A program made the position numbers and the translations under genes. Shown here one piece after another: positions 14,326 to 20,242 of a DNA stretch of 20,242 nt (positions are counted from its first letter, which is position 1; the number at the start of each line of letters is the position of its first letter). Under the pieces are notes generated by a model. The model made no database searches. It saw nothing but the letters and a program-made list of their open reading frames with translations, and was not told where the DNA came from. Origin of the DNA: Bdellovibrionaceae bacterium UBA2466 (GTDB taxonomy: Bacteria; Bdellovibrionota; FAC87; UBA2466); NCBI GenBank assembly GCA_002342225.1, contig DDPO01000041.1:17656-37897 (forward strand), read 5' to 3'.

Positions 14326-14354
14326 TTGTTTTCAAATCTCGTTTTCCTTATAGT
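14326..14354 (+). promoter_or_regulatory. Putative promoter of the YcaO-like gene
   Basis: TTGTTT (14326-14331), a 17-bp spacer and TATAGT (14349-14354) form a good sigma70-type promoter. The expected leader is about 26 nt and contains the strong GAGGTG ribosome site at 14377-14382. Confidence 0.5.
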
Positions 14355-14386
14355 GCCGCTCGCTCTAATCACACATGAGGTGAACA

Positions 14387-15736
14387 TTGGCTTTTTTTCG
14401 GCAAGGGTTTGATCGTACGTCTGTGGTTCTTAAACCTTTTCTACTGAAAATTCGTGAGGGCTTTCTCTTAGGTCTCTCACCTGATCCCGAACAGAGCTCT
14501 CCTTGTTCGGGTTGTATCCAGATGTGGCTTATTGATCGAGAGGTGAGTGTTGAAAAAGTAGAACTCTCAAACTTGACAGTAAGACGGGAACTTATCCCTG
14601 AACTATTAGCGGAAAATAATTCCCATGTGTTTTACGAAATCGATTTAGATGGAAGCTACACGCGCCTCGAAGCTATCGTTTATCCACATCCCAATTGCTC
14701 GTGTGAAAAGACAAACTATATTCCTCCCAAAGAGATCAACAAGAGAACCAATTTTGCTTTCTCACCTTTGACTCAGATTAAAGTCTCCCGTTTCGGCACT
14801 CCAGACGGAAATCTCTGGCTAGCTAGTGCTACAGGTGAAGCACCTCTAGCGGCGCAAACTTTTACGTGTTACGGGGTTGATAAAGATAAAGAAGCAGCGA
14901 GATTTAAAGCTGTAGATGAATGGATGAAACGTTGTGTGGTTTTAGATCTTCCTAAAAGGATGGCTCGTGGGGAGACAGTTCCAGGTGAAGTTCTCCAAAC
15001 AGGTAACGTAGAGCTATTCAATCGGTCTCTGCCAAATCAGTCTCAATTTGAGGGTGTCGGAGTTGGAGCGAACAAAGATGAAGCAACTTTAGATGCTTTG
15101 TTTAATTTAGCCAAAGTAAGAACTCTCAAGAAATATACATCTTCAATGAAAAATCCTATGCTGGTCGTGGGAGCTAATAATTGGATGCGAACCAAAGTTC
15201 CCTTCTATTTACTCCAGCAATATGATTTGCATCTTTTGTTTTATCCAAACTCAACACAAGCCTGGGTTGTGGGGCTCGCAGCTTTCTCCAGACAACGTTT
15301 GGAAGAAAAACCTCAATTCGTGTTTGCTGCTAATGCGGATATTCATCAAGCGATTGATCAGTTGTTTTTCAAAATTGTTGAAGTTCTTCGCCCTAGTGAG
15401 CCAGAGACCGAGATTCCAAGAATTCCAGACGAGCACCCAAAGGGAATGGGATCGAAGCTGCATATGTGGTGGACCCAGTGGATCTATCGCTGTCCTAAAA
15501 TTAGTTTAAAGGATCTATTACATCTTGAAGCATATCCAAGAACACTTGATTACTGGCGTGACTATTTCAGAGATGGGCAAGAGAGAGTTTCAGTTCTTGC
15601 AGTGAATAACGAATACTTGCCCAGCCAGATCAGAACCTTAGTAAAATTAAAGTTGTCCTCATCAGATCCCATAAATTTAGTGGCGAATATCAATGGTATT
15701 GGCACTTGGAATGATTTTAGAGACGCTTTAGCTTAG
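14387..15736 (+). CDS. Diverged YcaO-like protein with an N-terminal four-cysteine (zinc-site-like) domain
   Basis: A 449-residue soluble protein. The N-terminal ~110 residues resemble the zinc-binding end of azoline-forming cyclodehydratase C-proteins: SPCSGC (Cys40, Cys43) and YPHPNCSC (Cys104, Cys106). Residues ~115-335 resemble a YcaO core: CYGVDKDKEAARFKAVDEWMKR (161-182) matches the GxGxxxxxAxxSAxxEaxER element, EGVGVGANKDEATLDALFNL (222-241) the AAGxxxxEAxxxALxE element, and FVFAANADIHQAIDQLFFKIVEVL (311-334) the last family helix. The second element lacks its usual glutamate, and the C-terminus is atypical, so ATP-dependent amide activation may be lost. No precursor peptide, dehydrogenase or E1-like gene is nearby. 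TTG start at 14387 follows GAGGTG. The YcaO call is from motifs only. Confidence 0.55.
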   Translation: MAFFRQGFDRTSVVLKPFLLKIREGFLLGLSPDPEQSSPCSGCIQMWLIDREVSVEKVELSNLTVRRELIPELLAENNSHVFYEIDLDGSYTRLEAIVYPHPNCSCEKTNYIPPKEINKRTNFAFSPLTQIKVSRFGTPDGNLWLASATGEAPLAAQTFTCYGVDKDKEAARFKAVDEWMKRCVVLDLPKRMARGETVPGEVLQTGNVELFNRSLPNQSQFEGVGVGANKDEATLDALFNLAKVRTLKKYTSSMKNPMLVVGANNWMRTKVPFYLLQQYDLHLLFYPNSTQAWVVGLAAFSRQRLEEKPQFVFAANADIHQAIDQLFFKIVEVLRPSEPETEIPRIPDEHPKGMGSKLHMWWTQWIYRCPKISLKDLLHLEAYPRTLDYWRDYFRDGQERVSVLAVNNEYLPSQIRTLVKLKLSSSDPINLVANINGIGTWNDFRDALA

Positions 15737-16945
15737 GGCAGGCTTGAGTTTCCAAAAAGGGTAGGATTTGAAAGCTTTGTTCATTTGCTGCTCTATTGAA
15801 TTGCGCGTGAAGTTTTGAAAAGCCATCTCCCTGGCCGTTTCCCCCAGCTCTTTTAATCGATTTTTGTTTCGAGCAAGTTCAATTATGGCATCAGCGAGGG
15901 CTTCCACATTATCTGGTTCTACTAGCAATCCGTTTTTATGATTTTCGATAATATCAGTAACTCCGCCACAGCTATAGGCGATTGATGGCAATCCGAATAA
16001 AGCAGCTTCAACATAGACTATTCCGAATCCTTCTCCTCTCCATTGATTATTCCAGAATCCAAATCTCGAGGGCATGATAAAGATATCATGGGTGTGATAA
16101 ATTTCGGTGAGTTCATCCCGTGCTTTAACAGCCGGAAGAAAGCTCACTATTTCACTTAGGCCATAATCATGGACGAGTTGTCTTAATCGAGGAAGATCAT
16201 CCCCTGTTCCTTGAATGGTATATTTCACATTCACAGAGGAATCCCTGTTTTTTATTAGTTTTAACGCTTGAAGAACATGGTCATGGCCTTTGTACTGCTC
16301 GTTGGAATCTAAACGTGCGATAGTGAGCAGTCTGACATTCGACGAACCGATATGAGACTCGCTCAATGGGTTAGCAGTTGAGGCTGCACGAGACATCTCC
16401 GTTGTTACACTCGGATGAACAACGGATATTTTTTTACTCTCAAATCCCTGCTTTTCAAGAATAGATTTAGTCCAATAGCTGATTGAAACAATACCGTCTG
16501 CTTTTTTTAGTGCCCATTTGTCCTGCGGGTGAAATTTTCCCCAAACCTCAAAACCATAGGCAATAACTAGAAAAGGAGCTCCAGAGATTTTTGATAAAAT
16601 AAAAGCCATCGGGGCTAAGGATAGGTGACTCGCAATGATCACTGAGATTTTTTGTTTTCGAAAAAGTTTAAAAGCCCGAAAAAAAAGCTGAGGGCTCATT
16701 CTGTTTTCTATTTTTTTGAAGGGGCCTTGTAATAGCTTAACGGTTTCGATCGAATAAGGTCGGGGTTCAAGCTTAAAATGGTCTGTTCGTTGTGCCAATA
16801 AAACCTGAACATGCTCGGGGCCGTAAAGGTTGGAGAGAAATACTAAAAAGTCATCGATATAGTACTGAACTCCCCCGTAAGTTTCAAAGATAGAGTCATG
16901 CTGAAGAAATAGTACTTTTCCAGTTGTGGGTACTGAGTTTTTCAA
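15728..16945 (-). CDS. GT4-family glycosyltransferase
   Basis: A 405-residue GT-B glycosyltransferase. The N-terminal donor-independent domain begins KVLFLQHDSIFETYGGVQYYIDDF, with the GGVQ acceptor-loop motif; the C-terminal domain has the retaining-type EX7E motif EGFGIVYVE within FGFWNNQWRGEGFG, then ALFGLPSIAYSCGGVTDII and NGLLVEPDN for nucleotide-sugar binding. Cytoplasmic or membrane-associated; acceptor and sugar unknown. The frame opens to a TTG at 17005, but the TTG at 16945 overlaps the stop of the preceding ABM gene as TTGA, the same junction type as TetR/HAD, and gives a normal N-terminus. The 3' end overlaps the convergent YcaO-like gene by 9 bp. Confidence 0.88.
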   Translation of the reverse strand: MKNSVPTTGKVLFLQHDSIFETYGGVQYYIDDFLVFLSNLYGPEHVQVLLAQRTDHFKLEPRPYSIETVKLLQGPFKKIENRMSPQLFFRAFKLFRKQKISVIIASHLSLAPMAFILSKISGAPFLVIAYGFEVWGKFHPQDKWALKKADGIVSISYWTKSILEKQGFESKKISVVHPSVTTEMSRAASTANPLSESHIGSSNVRLLTIARLDSNEQYKGHDHVLQALKLIKNRDSSVNVKYTIQGTGDDLPRLRQLVHDYGLSEIVSFLPAVKARDELTEIYHTHDIFIMPSRFGFWNNQWRGEGFGIVYVEAALFGLPSIAYSCGGVTDIIENHKNGLLVEPDNVEALADAIIELARNKNRLKELGETAREMAFQNFTRNSIEQQMNKAFKSYPFWKLKPALS

Positions 16946-17259
16946 GCTTGAGAAGTGTAGACCTGATGTTTGGGCCGACCTGCTAAAATCTGTTCTTTGC
17001 CCCAATTAGTCACTTTTGCAAAAGCTTCAGATCTCACGAAAGTGTCGAAAGCAGTTTTGTCATTCCAGTCGGATACGATCAAATAAGAATTAGGCTTTTC
17101 GATGTCTTTGTAGAGATGCGATTCCGTATGGCCCGGGGCCTCTTTGAGTGCCGTAAGCACTTGAAGAAAAGCCCGTTCAAAAACAGATTCTTTGCCAGGT
17201 AAAACGACGTAGTTCATTCCAATAGTAACCATGGGGCTATTAAACTCGATTTTGGGCAA
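16942..17259 (-). CDS. Antibiotic-biosynthesis-monooxygenase (ABM) fold protein
   Basis: A 105-residue single-domain protein with the dimeric ferredoxin-like ABM fold pattern: an initial strand MNYVVLPGKESVFERAFLQVLTALKEAPGHTESHLYKDI, then SYLIVSDWNDKTAFDTFVRSEAF and a C-terminal strand. Members include quinol monooxygenases and haem-degrading or haem-binding enzymes, and many are uncharacterised; the activity cannot be chosen here. TTG at 17259 has GGAG at proper spacing; the ATG at 17232 is a weaker alternative without a good ribosome site. It is first in a two-gene operon with the glycosyltransferase. The two functions have no evident link. Confidence 0.8.
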   Translation of the reverse strand: MPKIEFNSPMVTIGMNYVVLPGKESVFERAFLQVLTALKEAPGHTESHLYKDIEKPNSYLIVSDWNDKTAFDTFVRSEAFAKVTNWGKEQILAGRPKHQVYTSQA

Positions 17260-17309
17260 AACGTAAACTCCGCTTGATAAAAGGTGAGGCCTTTGGCTAA
17301 AGTACGTTC

Positions 17310-17921
17310 ATGTTTGATGAAAAATACCCAGAAGTCGACCCCAATAAAAAAAGCGCTACCGAAATTTGGGAGGTGCGTTATGCGCCGGCTGGATATTTGT
17401 TTGGTAAAGAGCCCATCGTTTCGCTGAAAAGTTTTGTTTCGAATCTCAGGCCTGGAAAAGTATTGGATGTCGCGATGGGTGAGGGGAGAAATGCTGTGTT
17501 TCTCGCCCAAAGTGGATTTCAAGTGGAAGGGCTTGATTGCTCAGCGAAAGCGGTAGCGAAGGCAAAGGCCCTTGCTGATGAGAAACAAGTTTCGTTAGAA
17601 GTCAAAACTCAAAACCTTGATTTCTTTTTAATGCCTCTGATGAAATACGATTCGATTGTGATGAGCTATTTCAAACCGTTGCCTCGATTCTTTAGTGAAA
17701 TCAAAAGAGGTTTAGTGATGGGCGGAACGGTGTTGTTTGAGGCATACACGACCGAGCATCTGAAAATACAAAACCCACCCAATCCTTTGATCGATTTCGA
17801 TCAATGCTTTAAGCCGAATGAACTTTTAATGCAGCTTAAGGACTTTCACATTCTTTATTACCATGAAATGGCTGAGGGAAACTCTCACTTAGTTCGCGCT
17901 ATTGCCAAAAAAACCAAATAG
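17310..17921 (+). CDS. SAM-dependent class I methyltransferase (TehB-like)
   Basis: A 203-residue cytoplasmic methyltransferase. The N-terminal WEVRYAPAGYLFGKEPIVSL (20-39) is the WxxRYxxxxYxxGxxPxxxL lead-in common in TehB-like methyltransferases. Motif I is VLDVAMGEGRNAVFLA (51-66), with the ribose-binding acid Asp76 in VEGLDCSA. Methyl acceptor unknown. Single gene; divergent from the ABM/glycosyltransferase pair with a 50-bp gap and followed by a strong hairpin. The Shine-Dalgarno is weak. An antisense frame at 17214-17522 is a shadow. Confidence 0.85.
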   Translation: MFDEKYPEVDPNKKSATEIWEVRYAPAGYLFGKEPIVSLKSFVSNLRPGKVLDVAMGEGRNAVFLAQSGFQVEGLDCSAKAVAKAKALADEKQVSLEVKTQNLDFFLMPLMKYDSIVMSYFKPLPRFFSEIKRGLVMGGTVLFEAYTTEHLKIQNPPNPLIDFDQCFKPNELLMQLKDFHILYYHEMAEGNSHLVRAIAKKTK

Positions 17922-17933
17922 CTCTCTACCATT

Positions 17934-17985
17934 AGGTATGGCTTTACTTTTGGCGTGGCCACCAAAAGTAAAGCCATACCTTTTT
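17934..17985 (+). terminator. Terminator with a 20-bp perfect stem, between the convergent methyltransferase and fabG
   Basis: Arms 17934-17953 and 17962-17981 are exact reverse complements, with an 8-nt loop, and are followed by T residues to 17985. It ends the plus-strand methyltransferase transcript. On the minus strand the hairpin is followed by AATGG rather than T, so fabG would use it poorly as an intrinsic terminator. The stem is about twice the length usual for such elements. Confidence 0.8.
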
Positions 17986-18006
17986 GATACCTTTTGTGGA
18001 GTGCTT

Positions 18007-18750
18007 TTACATTCCCATGCCGCCGTCGACGACGACGGTTTGTCCGGTGATATAGCTGCTTTGAGAAGAGGCTAAAAAGACAACTGCTTGGCCAATCTCT
18101 TCCGCAGTTCCAATTCTTCCTAGTGGGATTTCATTGAAAATAGCTTTTTTCTGATCTTCAGTCAGTGCATGGGTCATGTCGGTTTCGATGAAACCAGGTG
18201 CAATTGCATTCACACGTATGTTTCTTGAAGCCAGTTCTTTAGCCATGGATTTGGTAAGCCCTATGATTCCGGCTTTGGCTGCGCAGTAAGCAGCTTGTCC
18301 CGCATTCCCTGTGATGCCAACAATAGAGCCCATATGGATAATGCTGCCTTTTCTCTCTTTCATCATGCTTCTGATGACTGCCTGAGAAACTACAAAAGCA
18401 CTTCTTAAATTAGTGTTGAGCACTTGGTCCCAGTCTTCAATAGAATATCTCATCATTAAACCATCTCGTGTAATCCCCGCATTATTAACGAGAATAGAGA
18501 TCTTCTTTTTGTCTTTTAGAAGCTGTTCAATCGCAGTTTTTGTCTCGTCGATATTCGCAACGTCAAATTTGACAGCAGAAGCTTTTCCGCCCATGGCGGC
18601 AATTTCATTGCAGGTTTCTTTGGCTTTGGCCTCATTAGAGACATAGTTAATGATAACTTCAGCACCTTCTTTAGCGAGCGCCATCGCTGCAGCTCGACCG
18701 ATACCGCGTGAACCCCCAGTGACTAGAGCAATTTCACCTTCTAATGTCAT
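18007..18750 (-). CDS. fabG: 3-oxoacyl-[acyl-carrier-protein] reductase FabG
   Basis: A 247-residue classical short-chain dehydrogenase that reduces 3-oxoacyl-ACP with NADPH in fatty acid elongation. The cofactor motif TGGSRGIG is at 11-18, NNAG at 89-92, and the catalytic tetrad is Asn114, Ser142, Tyr155 and Lys159 (GSIVG...YCAAK). The PGFIETDMT segment and C-terminal GQTVVVDGGMGM are FabG hallmarks. ATG overlaps the fabD stop as ATGA, so it is translationally coupled. In many bacteria acpP and fabF follow; here the operon ends and a convergent methyltransferase gene lies beyond the hairpin. Confidence 0.96.
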   Translation of the reverse strand: MTLEGEIALVTGGSRGIGRAAAMALAKEGAEVIINYVSNEAKAKETCNEIAAMGGKASAVKFDVANIDETKTAIEQLLKDKKKISILVNNAGITRDGLMMRYSIEDWDQVLNTNLRSAFVVSQAVIRSMMKERKGSIIHMGSIVGITGNAGQAAYCAAKAGIIGLTKSMAKELASRNIRVNAIAPGFIETDMTHALTEDQKKAIFNEIPLGRIGTAEEIGQAVVFLASSQSSYITGQTVVVDGGMGM

Positions 18751-19742
18751 GATTGACCTTCCTTTAGATAAGTTTCGAATTTCTTTAAATCGTCGATGGA
18801 GTCCATTGAGAAGAGTTTAGCATTGTCTGCAATTCTCTTAATGAGTCCGGTGAGTACTTTGTTGGGCCCCATTTCTACAAATGTTGTGGTTCCATATTGA
18901 ACTAGCGAAGATACACAGGAAGTCCAAAGGACTGGGTGATCTAGCTGTTGGGTGAGAAGGGGAATGAGATCTCCTTCAGTTCTTATTTGGGCATCCACAT
19001 TATGAACGATCGGAAAACTTGGCCTATGCCATTTAACAGCTTGAAGGTAACTTGTGAATTGTTGCGCCACTGGCTTCATGAGGGGGCTGTGAAAAGGAGC
19101 GCTCACATTGAGAGGAACAAATTTTCGAGCCTTGAGTTCTCCAGAATTGGGATCGCTCGCAATAGCCTGTGCCCTATCTACGGCTTCAGCGTGACCCGCC
19201 ACAACGACTTGAGAAGGGGCGTTGAAGTTAGCTGGGACTACGAAAGAGGTTTCGTTGTTTGTTGTCGCTTTTTGACAAAGCTCTTTTACTTTTTCATCGG
19301 AAAGACCTAGAACCGCTGCCATTTTTCCTTTGCCTTGGGGAACTGCATTTTGCATGAGTTCCCCTCGAGTTCTGACGAGCCTCACAGCTTCTGTTAAAGT
19401 CATAGCGTCCGAAGCGAGCAGAGCCGAATACTCTCCTAAGCTGTGGCCTCCGCCTGCAAAGGGTGAAAAATCGAGCGTCTTTTTTAGAACCTGAAACCAG
19501 GCATAGGAAGTGGTTAAAATACAGGGCTGTTGATTTTTTGTGAGTTGCAAAACGTCATCGGGCCCTTCAGCGCAGAGTTTGAAAACATTTTCTTTGATGG
19601 CATCTGAAGCTTCTTCGTAAATCTCTTGGGTCCAGGGAAATTGGTCGACAAGTGTTTTTGACATCCCGACATACTGAGATGCTTGGCCAGGGAAAACGAT
19701 GGAAATTTTATGGTTTACAGCTGAAACAGTGTGGCTCCCCAT
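18747..19742 (-). CDS. fabD: Malonyl-CoA:ACP transacylase FabD
   Basis: A 331-residue acyltransferase that loads malonyl groups from CoA onto ACP. The oxyanion-loop motif FPGQASQYVGM (17-27), nucleophile Ser101 in GHSLGEY, malonate-binding Arg126 (RTRGELMQ) and catalytic His218 (APFHSPLM) are all present. Slightly longer than the usual ~310 residues. ATG at 19742 is preceded by a very strong GGAGGAGG ribosome site 7 bp upstream that lies inside the fabH coding sequence; the two genes overlap by 28 bp. Confidence 0.96.
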   Translation of the reverse strand: MGSHTVSAVNHKISIVFPGQASQYVGMSKTLVDQFPWTQEIYEEASDAIKENVFKLCAEGPDDVLQLTKNQQPCILTTSYAWFQVLKKTLDFSPFAGGGHSLGEYSALLASDAMTLTEAVRLVRTRGELMQNAVPQGKGKMAAVLGLSDEKVKELCQKATTNNETSFVVPANFNAPSQVVVAGHAEAVDRAQAIASDPNSGELKARKFVPLNVSAPFHSPLMKPVAQQFTSYLQAVKWHRPSFPIVHNVDAQIRTEGDLIPLLTQQLDHPVLWTSCVSSLVQYGTTTFVEMGPNKVLTGLIKRIADNAKLFSMDSIDDLKKFETYLKEGQS

Positions 19743-20242
19743 GTGATGCCTCCTCCAAAAGTTGTCATGAGCACTTTGTTACCTGCTTTAATGGCGCCAG
19801 CTCTCCAAGCTTCATCTAAACATATTGGGAGAGTGGCTGCCGAAGTGTTTCCATATTTATCGACGTTAAGCCAAGATTTGTTCAGCGGAACACCGAGCGT
19901 CTTTGCACACATCTCAATGATTCGGATATTGGCTTGGTGGAAAATGAAAAAGTCGACATCTTCAACTTTCATTTGATTGTCTTCCAAAACCTTCATCGAA
20001 GCGTCGCACATGTTTCTAACGGCCAGTTTGAAGATTTCAGAGCCTTGCATTTTGATTTTGTGCTCTGAAGGACTGTAATCTGCTCTCCAGGGAGGGCAAG
20101 CGGCATAGCCATGAGGAATTTTCAGCAGATCCCCACGAGTCCCATCGGAGTAGGTTCGGGTCGATAAAATTGCGTGAGATTTGTCTTCAGTTCGGGTGAG
20201 AATAGCGGCTCCGGCAGCGTCTCCAAAAAGAACGCAAGTCGA
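19715..20242 (-). CDS. fabH: 3-oxoacyl-[acyl-carrier-protein] synthase III FabH, C-terminal part (cut by the window edge)
   Basis: The reading frame runs from the stop at 19715 to the last base of the window without interruption, giving 175 residues of the C-terminal half. It begins within VLFGDGAAGAAIL, a conserved ketoacyl synthase III segment, and contains the catalytic His in FHQAN and Asn in YGNTSAAT, then the family ending FGGGITWGATLF. The catalytic cysteine lies upstream, outside the window. FabH condenses acetyl-CoA with malonyl-ACP to start fatty acid synthesis. First visible member of a fabH-fabD-fabG operon; its 3' end carries the fabD ribosome site. Confidence 0.93.
   Translation of the reverse strand, partial: STCVLFGDAAGAAILTRTEDKSHAILSTRTYSDGTRGDLLKIPHGYAACPPWRADYSPSEHKIKMQGSEIFKLAVRNMCDASMKVLEDNQMKVEDVDFFIFHQANIRIIEMCAKTLGVPLNKSWLNVDKYGNTSAATLPICLDEAWRAGAIKAGNKVLMTTFGGGITWGATLFQL

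Noticed and set aside
15222..15509. 95-codon plus-strand frame within the YcaO-like gene, considered as a possible precursor peptide
   Set aside because: It is fully inside the coding sequence in another frame, has no ribosome site and no leader/core organisation.
16946..17005. Longer glycosyltransferase N-terminus starting at TTG 17005
   Set aside because: The extra 20 residues are polar, unlike the family, and overlap the ABM gene; the TTGA junction at 16945 is a better start.
1..20242. tRNA, rRNA, CRISPR array, insertion sequence or prophage
   Set aside because: I looked for repeat-spacer patterns, transposase or integrase motifs and cloverleaf-like stretches and found none; genes fill nearly all of the window.

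Overview
The window is 20.2 kb of densely packed bacterial chromosome of moderate GC content, with no mobile elements, RNA genes or CRISPR arrays that I can recognise. The gene content points to a Gram-negative predatory-type deltaproteobacterium (Bdellovibrionota or a relative). The reasons are a bacterial ceramide-synthesis gene trio, small lipoprotein and secreted proteins of the kind seen there, a PilZ protein, and frequent TTG/GTG starts in tightly overlapping operons. The taxonomic placement is inference from gene content and style, not from a database match.

Layout. (1) 74-813, plus strand: a small lipoprotein, an intrinsic terminator, and a secreted protein whose start codon sits directly on the terminator's T-tract. 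(2) 791-4527, minus strand: two short operons. The first is a flippase-like/LPG-synthase-like membrane protein translationally coupled to recO; the second is a secreted thioredoxin-like protein followed by a DUF72/YecE protein. (3) 4661-6934, plus strand: UDP-glucose dehydrogenase and UDP-glucuronate decarboxylase, a two-gene route from UDP-glucose to UDP-xylose. (4) 7109-9886: a PilZ protein facing an unrecognised cytoplasmic protein, then a TetR regulator coupled to a HAD phosphatase, both on the minus strand. (5) 10140-14273, plus strand: serine palmitoyltransferase, a YghO/bCerS-type acyltransferase and a CerR-type reductase (ceramide synthesis), then an M15 D,D-carboxypeptidase-like gene. 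(6) 14387-15736: a diverged YcaO-like protein with an N-terminal cysteine cluster and no visible partner genes. (7) 15728-17259, minus strand: an ABM-fold protein coupled to a GT4 glycosyltransferase. (8) 17310-17921: a small SAM methyltransferase ending in a long perfect hairpin. (9) 18007-20242, minus strand: fabH (partial, cut by the window edge), fabD and fabG.

The genes share a cell-envelope theme: fatty acid elongation initiation (fabHDG), sphingolipid backbone synthesis, nucleotide-sugar supply, a glycosyltransferase, a flippase-like protein and a peptidoglycan peptidase. The TetR gene is divergent from the sphingolipid operon, and the space between them holds two inverted repeats, one across the putative -35 region, so the TetR protein may control ceramide synthesis. 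No stretch above 300 bases lacks a gene; the longest gap is the 253 bp between TetR and the spt gene.
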